Source of the DNA: JALYGJ01 sp963795645
Lineage (GTDB): Bacteria; Chloroflexota; Limnocylindria; Limnocylindrales; CSP1-4
DNA length: 64,000 nucleotides
Direction of reading: 5' to 3'
NCBI GenBank assembly: GCA_963795645.1
Contig: CAWCIK010000001.1
Coordinates: 186,001-250,000 of the forward strand
This document shows, in pieces, positions 44,701 to 56,022 of this stretch. The first letter of the stretch is position 1; every line of letters begins with the position of its first letter. The translations under genes and the position numbers were made by a program. Below the pieces are notes generated by a model. It was not told where the DNA came from. It saw only the letters and a list, made by a program, of their open reading frames with translations, and searched no databases.

Positions 44701-44788
44701 GGAGAGGTCGCATAGAGGCCTAGTGCGCGGCACTGGAAATGCCGTATGGGGCAACCCATCGAGGGTTCGAATCCCTCCCTCTCCGCCA
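44701..44788 (+). tRNA. tRNA-Ser (anticodon GGA)
   Basis: 88 nt with encoded CCA, 22 bp after tRNA-Ser(CGA). Anticodon loop CTGGAAA, long variable arm. It reads UCU/UCC. With UGA, GCU and CGA, all four usual serine isoacceptors are encoded within 11 kb. Confidence 0.95.
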
Positions 44789-44827
44789 TCCCTCTATTCA
44801 CCGTCGGGTGGCAATGCGAGGCGCCTG

Positions 44828-44833
44828 TAGAAT
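44828..44833 (+). promoter_or_regulatory. -10 element (TAGAAT) of the SRP RNA gene
   Basis: TAGAAT ends 6 nt before the predicted RNA 5' end at 44840, consistent with a start at that G. Confidence 0.6.
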
Positions 44834-44839
44834 CGGTCG

Positions 44840-45106
44840 GCCGTGCTAGGCGGGGAACTAGCGGTGCCCTGTACCTGCAATCCGCTCCAGCAGGGCTGAA
44901 TTCCCACCCGAGGCCCGCGTTCGCGGAAGCCGACGGGGAGATCGACGTTGAGGATCGGGTCCCGCGCAGCGGCGAAGTGTGAACCTCGTCAGGTCCGGAA
45001 GGAAGCAGCGATAAACGCTGATCGCCGGGTGCCGCGGATCGGCCTGATCCGAGCCGGTCTCTTCGTTGGGCACGCGGTCGTCACCGGTCGACGGTGGGTG
45101 CACGGC
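44840..45106 (+). ncRNA. ffs: Signal recognition particle RNA, large bacterial type
   Basis: The RNA spans about 267 nt. The 5' end GCCGTGCTAGGCGGGGA with GGTGCCCTGTA is the Alu-domain sequence of large SRP RNAs. Domain IV, the Ffh-binding hairpin, holds GTCAGGTCCGGAAGGAAGCA at 44988-45007. The ends GCCGTGC (44840) and GCACGGC (45100-45106) are complementary and close the molecule. It forms the RNA core of the particle that targets nascent membrane proteins. Large SRP RNAs occur in Bacillus, Thermus and some other lineages. End points are estimated from pairing. Confidence 0.9.
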
Positions 45107-45270
45107 AAATCAACTTCTGCTCCGGGACGTGACGAATGCCCAAGATGGCTGTTGGACAGAGTGGCGGCGTAGATCGGCTCGTTGCAGCCGACCACGGCAT
45201 CGACGCGGGTCAAGTCCAAGCGGCCGGCCGCGCGTCGTCGGCAGACGCGTGCTTCGCGGTCGGGCGGCTC

Positions 45271-45276
45271 TAAACT
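45271..45276 (+). promoter_or_regulatory. -10 element (TAAACT) that decides the dnaX start
   Basis: TAAACT ends 7 nt before GTG 45284. The open frame reaches back to 45182, but that part is basic, unlike DnaX, and lies upstream of the box. Confidence 0.6.
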
Positions 45277-45283
45277 GCCGTCA

Positions 45284-46903
45284 GTGGCCCAGACAATTCC
45301 CGACGGCGCGGCCCATACCGACGCCTCACAATCCGCGCGCCCCGCGCATCAGGCGCTCTACAGGCGATGGCGCTCTCAGACTTTCGGCGAGGTTGTTGCC
45401 CAGGACGCCGTGATCGAGACGCTGCGCAACGCCGTGCGTCTCGATCGGCTCAGCCACGGCCTGCTTTTCGTCGGCCCGCGTGGCACGGGCAAGACAAGCA
45501 CTGCGCGCATCGTTGCCAAGGCGGTCAACTGTCCCAACGCCGTCGACGGCGAGCCTGACGACACGTGTTCATCGTGCGTCGCGATACGTGACGGCCGGGC
45601 GCTCGACGTCGTTGAGCTCGACGCGGCATCCAACAACCGGGTCGATGACATGCGCGAGCTTCTGCCGCGCGTGTACACGGCCCCGGCCGACCTGCGCCGG
45701 AAGGTCTTCATCATCGACGAGGTCCAGCGCATCAAGGAAGGCTGGGACGTGCTCCTCAAGACGCTCGAGGAACCGCCTCCGGACGTGCTCTTCATCTTTT
45801 GCACCACCGATCCTTCGGGCATCCGCCCAGCCGTCGTGTCGCGCCTGCAGCGCTTCACGTTCCGGCCACTGCCGGAAACACACATCCGCGCCAAGCTGCG
45901 ACGCATTGCCGAGGCTGAGGGCCGATCGGTAACTGACGATGCCCTTGATCTGATCGCGCGGAGAGCAGCCGGCGGCATGCGCGATGCCGAGTCGATGCTC
46001 GACCAGGTCATCTCCAGCGGCATCGAGAACATCGACGCTGACAGCGTCCGCGACCTGCTCGGCCTGGCAGATCAGGAGACGGTCGACCGCTTTGTCGGCG
46101 ACCTGGCCAATGGCGATGCGTTGGATGGCATCAGGCTGCTGGATCAGGTTGAGGGCGACGGTCGGGATCTCGTGGCATTCGCGGACCAGCTCGTCGCTCG
46201 GCTGCGCGAGCTCCTCGTCGAGGCGCTCGGGGAGGGGACGCGCTCGGCCCACAAGTCGGCACGGCTGGCGCGTGCCGCACGAAGGCTGGCCGGCCTGGAC
46301 ATCAATCGCGGGGCCGCGGGCGGCTACCGACTCCAGCTCGAGCTCGCGCTGCTGGATCCCGTGGAGCAGGCGCCTGCCACCGATGCGCCACCAGCGACCG
46401 ACCGGCCGCTGCCTCCGACGCCAAAGCCCCCGACTGCGCCGCAGGCGAGGGAGCCGGCTCCGGCCGTCAAGGCGATTCCGGTGGAGGCGGATGTACCCGC
46501 GGCGCCACCCGCGCCGCCTGCCGGCGCACCGGCGCCGGCGCCGCCATCAACCGCGCCAGGCGACGAGTTGGCCGCCGTGCTTGAAGCATGGCCCGCGATA
46601 GTCGAGCGTGTCGGTCGCAACCCGGCCAACAAGCCGCTGATCATCGCTTGCCGTCCTGTAGAGGTGCGCGGGGCCACTATCGTGCTCGGGTTTCCCGAGA
46701 CGCAGGCATTCCTGCGCGATCGGGCAGAGGCCAAGCGAGTGGCGCTCGAAGCCGAGATCGGCCAGGTGCTGGGCCGTGCCGTTGCCGTCCACTGCGTGAC
46801 GTCCAATGTCGAAGTCGTTGCGCCAACGCCCACCGTCGATCTAGTCGAACAGGCTCGGAAGGTGTTCGAGGACGATCTCGTCGACGTGGCTGAAGTGGAA
46901 TAG
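45284..46903 (+). CDS. dnaX: DNA polymerase III subunit gamma/tau
   Basis: A 539-residue clamp-loader ATPase. It has RRWRSQTFGEVVAQDAV at the N-terminus, Walker A VGPRGTGKTSTA, zinc ligands around CPNAVDGEPDDTCSSC, Walker B FIIDEVQRI and the sensor segment FCTTDPSGI. After residue 370 comes a 70-residue Pro/Ala linker, then a C-terminal domain (DELAAVLEAWPAIVERVG...) as in tau proteins. It loads the beta clamp and links polymerase cores. No clear slippery run for a shorter gamma form was seen. The start is set by the -10 box. Confidence 0.95.
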   Translation: MAQTIPDGAAHTDASQSARPAHQALYRRWRSQTFGEVVAQDAVIETLRNAVRLDRLSHGLLFVGPRGTGKTSTARIVAKAVNCPNAVDGEPDDTCSSCVAIRDGRALDVVELDAASNNRVDDMRELLPRVYTAPADLRRKVFIIDEVQRIKEGWDVLLKTLEEPPPDVLFIFCTTDPSGIRPAVVSRLQRFTFRPLPETHIRAKLRRIAEAEGRSVTDDALDLIARRAAGGMRDAESMLDQVISSGIENIDADSVRDLLGLADQETVDRFVGDLANGDALDGIRLLDQVEGDGRDLVAFADQLVARLRELLVEALGEGTRSAHKSARLARAARRLAGLDINRGAAGGYRLQLELALLDPVEQAPATDAPPATDRPLPPTPKPPTAPQAREPAPAVKAIPVEADVPAAPPAPPAGAPAPAPPSTAPGDELAAVLEAWPAIVERVGRNPANKPLIIACRPVEVRGATIVLGFPETQAFLRDRAEAKRVALEAEIGQVLGRAVAVHCVTSNVEVVAPTPTVDLVEQARKVFEDDLVDVAEVE

Positions 46904-46919
46904 GCAAGAGGAGGTTCGC

Positions 46920-47228
46920 GTGTCGTACGGAAACATGGCCAAGATGGCTCAGCAGATGCAGGCCGAGATGGCGCGCGTCCAGGCCGAGCTTGACACGATG
47001 ACGGTCGAGGGCACTGCGGGTGGCGGGGCGGTCACCGCGACCGTGACCGGCCACGGCCAGGTGACCGCGATAGCGATCAGCAAGGAAGTCGTCGATCCGG
47101 ATGACGTCGAGATGCTTCAGGACCTGATCACGGCCGCGGTCAACGATGCCCTCAATCGGGTCAAGCAGATCACGGAAGAGAAGATGGCGCGCGTCACCGG
47201 CGGCCTGCGCATTCCCGGTGTCATCTAG
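46920..47228 (+). CDS. YbaB/EbfC family nucleoid-associated protein
   Basis: 102 residues. A helical N-terminus (MSYGNMAKMAQQMQAEMARVQ) precedes the compact domain with GTAGGGAVTATVTGHGQVTAIAI and PDDVEMLQDLITAAVNDAL, as in YbaB dimers that bind DNA. GTG 46920 follows a strong AGAGGAGG ribosome-binding site at 46907-46914. It lies in the conserved dnaX-ybaB-recR order seen in many bacteria. Confidence 0.95.
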   Translation: MSYGNMAKMAQQMQAEMARVQAELDTMTVEGTAGGGAVTATVTGHGQVTAIAISKEVVDPDDVEMLQDLITAAVNDALNRVKQITEEKMARVTGGLRIPGVI

Positions 47229-47231
47229 GTC

Positions 47232-47861
47232 GTGACCGCGCTCATCGAGCCCGTCGCTCGACTGATCGAGGCCCTCGCGCGTCTGCCGGGCATAGGCCCG
47301 AAGACAGCGCAGCGGCTTACGTATCACCTTCTACGCGCGCCCGAAGGTGAGGCGCGCATGCTCGCTGCGGCGCTGATCGCGGTGCGTGAAGAGGTCGTCT
47401 ACTGCGAATCGTGCTTCAACATCTCGACCGGACCGTTGTGTCCGATCTGTTCCGATCCGACTCGGGACGAGCTCCGCGTGTGCGTGGTCGAGGAGCCGCT
47501 TGATGTTCTGGCCATCGAACGCACCGGCGCTTTCCGGGGCAGGTATCACGTTCTCCACGGCGCGATCTCGCCCATGGACGGGATCGGCCCGGAGCGGCTG
47601 CGTGTGCGCGAGCTGCTGGAGCGCGCGGCCGAGCGATGCCGTCTCGGTCAGGCCTACGAGGAAGTCGTGCTGGCCACCAATCCGACCCTGGAGGGCGAGG
47701 CAACGGCGATGTATCTGGCCGAACGGCTCCAGGGCGACGTCGGGTCGGTCACCCGGATTGCCCGAGGCATTCCAGTTGGCGGCGACCTTGAGTACGCCGA
47801 CGAAGTAACGCTCGTACGCGCGATGCAGGGGCGTCGTGCGTTCGACGTGGCAGATCGTTGA
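47232..47861 (+). CDS. recR: Recombination protein RecR
   Basis: A 209-residue protein. The N-terminal helix-hairpin-helix (RLPGIGPKTAQRLTYHLL) is followed by a four-Cys zinc finger (YCESCFNISTGPLCPIC) and a Toprim domain with VVEEPLDVLAIE and GAISPMDGIGP. It works with RecO to load RecA at gaps. It starts with GTG three bases after the ybaB stop. All motifs are intact. Confidence 0.96.
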   Translation: MTALIEPVARLIEALARLPGIGPKTAQRLTYHLLRAPEGEARMLAAALIAVREEVVYCESCFNISTGPLCPICSDPTRDELRVCVVEEPLDVLAIERTGAFRGRYHVLHGAISPMDGIGPERLRVRELLERAAERCRLGQAYEEVVLATNPTLEGEATAMYLAERLQGDVGSVTRIARGIPVGGDLEYADEVTLVRAMQGRRAFDVADR

Positions 47862-47871
47862 GGTCATCCAG

Positions 47872-48054
47872 TTGAGCAACCTGGTCGCCGAGATCCTGCT
47901 GCGGCTGATCAAGCCAGTCCTGGCGATCGTGCTTGGCGCGATCGTCTACTTCGCTGCGACCGCGCTTGGCGAACCGGGATCCATCGCGTTGGCCCTGATC
48001 TCGTTCCTGTGCGGCACGGCGTTCATCCTCCTCGTCCAGGAGGGGCCGATCTAG
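47872..48054 (+). CDS. Small two-helix membrane protein, 60 residues
   Basis: Two membrane segments (about residues 13-32 and 36-54) and little else. No motif. TTG 47872 is chosen because GAGGT (47860-47864), overlapping the recR stop, lies 7 nt upstream, and the protein then starts MSNLVAEILLRL. A GTG at 47836 would lie inside recR. It is probably co-transcribed with recR. Confidence 0.6.
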   Translation: MSNLVAEILLRLIKPVLAIVLGAIVYFAATALGEPGSIALALISFLCGTAFILLVQEGPI

Positions 48055-48069
48055 CGCTATCTCGGGAAA

Positions 48070-48879
48070 CTATGGGTGGTTGCCCGAGTTCTCCGTGATG
48101 TACAGGGAGCCGCTGATGGTGGTGTTCCCCACGGAACTCGCGATCCAGACGTCGTATGCGCCGCCGGCCGGGTTGTTGAAGTCGATCGTCGGATTGACCG
48201 TGCCGAACAAATCGTCGACGCAGTAGAAGTTCCCGTACGGGTCGTTGACGACCATTGCCGCATCGCCGTTGCTGCCAACGAAGTAGATGCGCAGCAGACT
48301 CGCGCCTCCGCCGCCGAAGTTGATGCGCAGGTCCGGATGGATCGTGGCAAAGCCCGAGCACGAACCACCCAGGTATGACACGTCGACCGGACCGCCCGTA
48401 GTCATTCCCACGTTGTACGGATCCGGACTGAACCCAGCTGAAAGGTTCGCCTCGCCATAGTTGGCGCTGGCCGAGTAATCCAGCGTCGGCGGCGGCGTGT
48501 TCAGAATCACGAAGCTCTGCAGGACGATCGGCAGGCTGCGCAAATGCAGACCGCTGCCGCCTGGGCTGGCGGCACCCGTGGCCGTCTGGGTGGGCATGTC
48601 GGTGGGCTGCGTCGTGTCGGTGGCCTCGCTCGTCGGCTCGCTAGTCGTCATGCTGGTGGTAGGCGGGTGCTTGGGCTTCTTGGTCTTCGACGGACCTACG
48701 GTCGTCTCGGGTCCCGATTGGGGCGCTCCAGACTGGTCTGGCGCCGACGCGGTCGGAGACGACGCGGTCGTCAGTGACGCCGCCGGGGTAAGACCGACAC
48801 ATCCGTAGGCGACCAGGGCAAGCAGGGTCACCACGAGACCTGCCTTGACCAGCCCGCGCTGCGAGTCGCGCTGCTCCAT
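48070..48879 (-). CDS. Secreted lipoprotein-like protein of unknown function
   Basis: 269 residues. The N-terminal membrane segment ends in LVAYGC, a possible lipobox. A 70-residue Ser/Thr/Pro/Gln-rich linker follows, then a beta-rich C-terminal domain (PPPTLDYSASANYGEANLSAGF...IDFNNPAGGAYDVWIASSVGN) resembling pre-peptidase-C-like sandwich domains. Start ATG 48879 is chosen to place the signal segment at the N-terminus. A CAGACT hexamer lies 6 nt upstream. The binding target is unknown. Confidence 0.6.
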   Translation of the reverse strand: MEQRDSQRGLVKAGLVVTLLALVAYGCVGLTPAASLTTASSPTASAPDQSGAPQSGPETTVGPSKTKKPKHPPTTSMTTSEPTSEATDTTQPTDMPTQTATGAASPGGSGLHLRSLPIVLQSFVILNTPPPTLDYSASANYGEANLSAGFSPDPYNVGMTTGGPVDVSYLGGSCSGFATIHPDLRINFGGGGASLLRIYFVGSNGDAAMVVNDPYGNFYCVDDLFGTVNPTIDFNNPAGGAYDVWIASSVGNTTISGSLYITENSGNHP

Positions 48880-49251
48880 CGGCCCAGTCTGGGCGGTCCG
48901 TTCCACGGGGTCAATCGGGCGAAACCGGCCGAATGGTGAACTCGGCCCGCTTAGCCCGGGCCGCCTGCCGTAGGGCCTCCATCTCGGGCTGTGCACTTTT
49001 GGGCGATCGTGCTATTGTTCTCGTCCGCGGTCGCCCGTCAGGCGGCCCGGGCTCCAAAGTTCCGGAGCCCGACCCCATCCCGCGTCGTCACTTGACGGCC
49101 CACATGTGACCCTGTCACAATGTACGGCTGTGCCAGTGTGCCGGATGAAGGGCAACGGGCGCTGCACCTTAACAAGTGAAGAGTGGTAGGAAATCAGCTA
49201 GTGCGAGCGGGCAAACCCCGAACCATTTGAGCCGATCGAAAGACCGGTTCT
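48880..49251 (+). promoter_or_regulatory. rRNA operon promoter and leader region
   Basis: No gene. P1 candidate: TATTGT at 49013-49018. An 8-bp hairpin (49048-49055 with 49064-49071) follows. P2 candidate: TTGACG (49092-49097), 18 bp, CACAAT (49116-49121), giving a start near 49128. The boxA-like element at 49163 precedes the 16S gene. Confidence 0.55.
49163..49182 (+). promoter_or_regulatory. boxA-like antitermination element before 16S
   Basis: TGCACCTTAACAAGTGAAGA resembles boxA (TGCTCTTTAACAA). An identical 20-nt copy precedes the 23S gene at 51454. This is the expected Nus-factor binding site. Confidence 0.75.
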
Positions 49252-50754
<1,503 letters not shown>

Positions 50755-51002
50755 GGGAGAGGGAGTCGGTGCCATCGGTGCGGCACCGGCGTAATAACCC
50801 TCCCAGGTTGATCGTCCGATCTTCGTCGAGTGCCCGCTGGGTGGGACTCGGGTTTCTGGCTTGCCAGGAGCGATCGTGACGACCCAGCAAACAGACACCG
50901 AAATCTCGCTCGCCAAAACCCAAAGCTGGTTACCTGCCACTCTTCAAGTGTTAAGGGTGCCGACGCCCGTCCCACTTGGACGAAACCGCCGGCGTTCCCG
51001 GC

Positions 51003-51079
51003 GGGCGTTTAGCTCAGCTGGTTAGAGCACTGCCCTGATAAGGCAGAGGTCTCTGGTTCGAGTCCAGAAACGCCCACCA
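51003..51079 (+). tRNA. tRNA-Ile (anticodon GAU) in the 16S-23S spacer
   Basis: 77 nt with encoded CCA. Acceptor GGGCGTT/AACGCCC, anticodon loop CTGATAA. It is the typical spacer tRNA. Confidence 0.97.
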
Positions 51080-51104
51080 TCAAAGGTCACTGTCGAAGCG
51101 GCAA

Positions 51105-51180
51105 GGGGACGTAGCTCAGTTGGAAGAGCATCTCCTTTGCAAGGAGAGGGTCAGGAGTTCGAGTCTCCTCGTCTCCACCA
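51105..51180 (+). tRNA. tRNA-Ala (anticodon UGC) in the 16S-23S spacer
   Basis: 76 nt with encoded CCA. Acceptor GGGGACG/CGTCTCC, anticodon loop TTTGCAA. It follows tRNA-Ile by 25 bp. Confidence 0.97.
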
Positions 51181-51301
51181 ATCCACGCCGAGGCTGATGA
51201 GCACGAAGCGGAGCGACAAGCACACTGCGTCGATCACACCTCAAGCAATTGAATAACGGGTAGATCCCAAGAAGACTCGCAGGAAACGGACGCTGTCCAT
51301 A

Positions 51302-51331
51302 AAGACGGCTCGAGAATCCTCGAGCCGTCTT
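51302..51331 (+). other. Perfect 13-bp hairpin inside the rRNA operon
   Basis: AAGACGGCTCGAG (51302-51314) pairs with CTCGAGCCGTCTT (51319-51331) around AATC. It looks like an intrinsic terminator core but has only TT before GGTGTG. It could be a processing site or an attenuator overridden by antitermination. Confidence 0.6.
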
Positions 51332-51453
51332 GGTGTGTCTACACCGGCAGTCCCCTGATAAGTGGGTTCGAGCGATCACGTTCGAGGTCACCTACCAGCG
51401 GACCGCAAGGAAGCTGGAAGGGCGGGAACACCGTCCAATCCCCGGCAACGGGG

Positions 51454-51473
51454 TGCACCTTAACAAGTGAAGA
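51454..51473 (+). promoter_or_regulatory. boxA-like antitermination element before 23S
   Basis: Exact copy of the 20-nt element at 49163-49182. It would reload Nus factors after the spacer hairpin. Confidence 0.75.
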
Positions 51474-51575
51474 CGTGATCAGAATTGATCTTCAATTTCT
51501 GCCGTGATTACGACAGAGGAAATGATGATCCCGGACCTCTGAACGACAGCCTGCTCATTGGGTTGGTTGTTGACG

Positions 51576-54659
<3,084 letters not shown>

Positions 54660-54749
54660 TTTCAACAGCTAACCCAATAGGGCCGGCTGTTGAGGTCCGG
54701 CAAATCATCAAATCGAAGATCGCTGATCACGTCGTCACCAAATCAAGGA

Positions 54750-54867
54750 TCCTGGTGACTCCAGCGGAGAGGCCACACCCGTTCCCATCCCGAACACGGC
54801 AGTTAAGCTCTCCAGCGCCGAAGATACTCAGGGGGTAGCCCCTCGGGAAAATAGGTCGTCGCCAGGA
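54750..54867 (+). rRNA. rrf: 5S ribosomal RNA
   Basis: 118 nt. 5' TCCTGGTGAC pairs with 3' GTCGCCAGGA. The internal CACACCCGTTCCCATCCCGA and AACACGGCAGTTAAGCTC are canonical. Confidence 0.96.
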
Positions 54868-54876
54868 TCCTTTTTG
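54860..54876 (+). terminator. rRNA operon terminator formed with the 5S closing helix
   Basis: GGATCCTGG (54747-54755) pairs with CCAGGATCC (54862-54870) and is followed directly by TTTTT. Helix I of 5S, extended by four pairs, can act as the terminator stem. Confidence 0.5.
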
Positions 54877-54890
54877 ATTCCCGGCACCGG

Positions 54891-55772
54891 TCAGCGCTGA
54901 CAGCCGCGACAGAAGGTCGTGTCGAAACCGCCGGCCGAGACCTGGGACAGGCGCGTGCCACAGCGCGGGCAAGCCTCACCGCCCTTGCGATGAACATTGA
55001 GGAAGGCGCGCTGCTCCACCTCGAGACGCGGCGGAACGAGCTCATGCAACTGTCCGATAGCCCACGGCAGGACCTCGCGGACGGCTTGGTACAGGTCATC
55101 CGCTTCTGCAGCAGCAAGTGACGAGCGCTTCCTGAACGGGGCCAGGCGTGCCGACCAGAGGATCTCGTCCGAGTACGCATTGCCGATGCCGGCCACGAAC
55201 GATTGGTTGCGCAGCAGGTTCTTGAGCTCCCCGCTGTACTTGCCGATCCGTGTCCGCCACACGTCCAGCGTCAGATCGGCATCGTCTGCATCGGGTCCCT
55301 GCTCGTCCCAGCCCGCGATCGGCCTGCTGACACCGGCTGGGACCAGGTAGATCTTGCCCATGCGCGTCGCATCTCGATAGCGCAGCTCAACGCCGTCGTC
55401 CCGCGACGGCAGCCAATCGGCGTCTCCCGGCCATTCGTTTATCGGTCTACGTTCCTCGCGCGCGCCGTTTTCGGCGGCTGTGAACGAGAACGCCGCGGCC
55501 CATTGTGGCCATTGCTTTGACCCGGCCGCGGCCAGACCGAGTCGCCCGGTCAGCATCGGGTTGAAGACGATTTGGTCGCGCTCGAAGTCGAATACCAGGA
55601 ACTTGCCGCGCCGGCGCACGGACTTGAGCAGCTGGCCGTCGAGCGCGGCAAGCTCGGCCGGCGTGCCGCGCAGGACCAGGCTCTGGGGAACCTTGGCCCC
55701 TGACATCCGGCGCCCGCTGAGCGCCTCGTCGAGCGCGTCGGCGAGGATGGCCAGGTCGGGCAGCTCAGGCAT
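54891..55772 (-). CDS. Fpg/Nei family DNA glycosylase
   Basis: A 293-residue bifunctional base-excision glycosylase/AP lyase fold. After Met removal the N-terminal Pro and Glu (MPELPDL) supply the nucleophile and acid. The Lys in RRRGKFLVFDF, the helix-two-turn-helix segment NQSFVAGIGNAYSDEILW, and a C-terminal zinc finger (CPRCGTRLS...CRGCQR) are all intact. The Glu found at the sixth position of classic MutM is Asp here, as in other Fpg/Nei branches. It probably removes oxidised bases. TACAAT on the minus strand (55803-55808) is a likely -10. Confidence 0.93.
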   Translation of the reverse strand: MPELPDLAILADALDEALSGRRMSGAKVPQSLVLRGTPAELAALDGQLLKSVRRRGKFLVFDFERDQIVFNPMLTGRLGLAAAGSKQWPQWAAAFSFTAAENGAREERRPINEWPGDADWLPSRDDGVELRYRDATRMGKIYLVPAGVSRPIAGWDEQGPDADDADLTLDVWRTRIGKYSGELKNLLRNQSFVAGIGNAYSDEILWSARLAPFRKRSSLAAAEADDLYQAVREVLPWAIGQLHELVPPRLEVEQRAFLNVHRKGGEACPRCGTRLSQVSAGGFDTTFCRGCQR

Positions 55773-55802
55773 GAGACACGCTCAGATCAGCCATGGCGCG
55801 CG

Positions 55803-55833
55803 ATTGTAGGCCCGCTGGGACGCGTGGTAACAT
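55803..55833. promoter_or_regulatory. Overlapping divergent promoters of fpg and the S1-domain gene
   Basis: Plus strand: TTGTAG (55804-55809), 18 bp, TAACAT (55828-55833), start near 55840. Minus strand: TACAAT (55803-55808), start near 55796. The minus -10 and plus -35 share bases. Confidence 0.5.
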
Positions 55834-56022
55834 GCCTCGGCCCTACGGGGAGCATCAGGAAGAGCCCGCGCGTGCCGACGCCACGGAAGGAGTCTGAAGA
55901 GCCCACTCAAGGACACGGAAGACACCCTGCAAGTACGAAGGCCCGTGCGTGTTGCTCGGGTCTTGTTGTTTGCCCGGGGAGCTTCGGATCGGAGGACATC
56001 ACAAGAATTGACCGTAGAGCGC

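Larger units (their letters stand above)
51181..51575 (+). other. 395-bp spacer between tRNA-Ala and 23S
   Basis: No gene. It holds a perfect hairpin (51302-51331) and a second boxA copy (51454-51473) preceded by a GGCAACGGG-containing segment also seen before the first boxA. The last 100 bp probably form the 23S processing stem with sequence downstream of 23S. Confidence 0.7.

Noticed and set aside
54891..55772. Loss of a catalytic residue in Fpg (Asp instead of Glu at the sixth residue)
   Set aside because: The essential N-terminal Pro and Glu, the Lys and the zinc finger are intact. Asp at this position occurs in other Fpg/Nei branches, so it is not evidence of inactivity.
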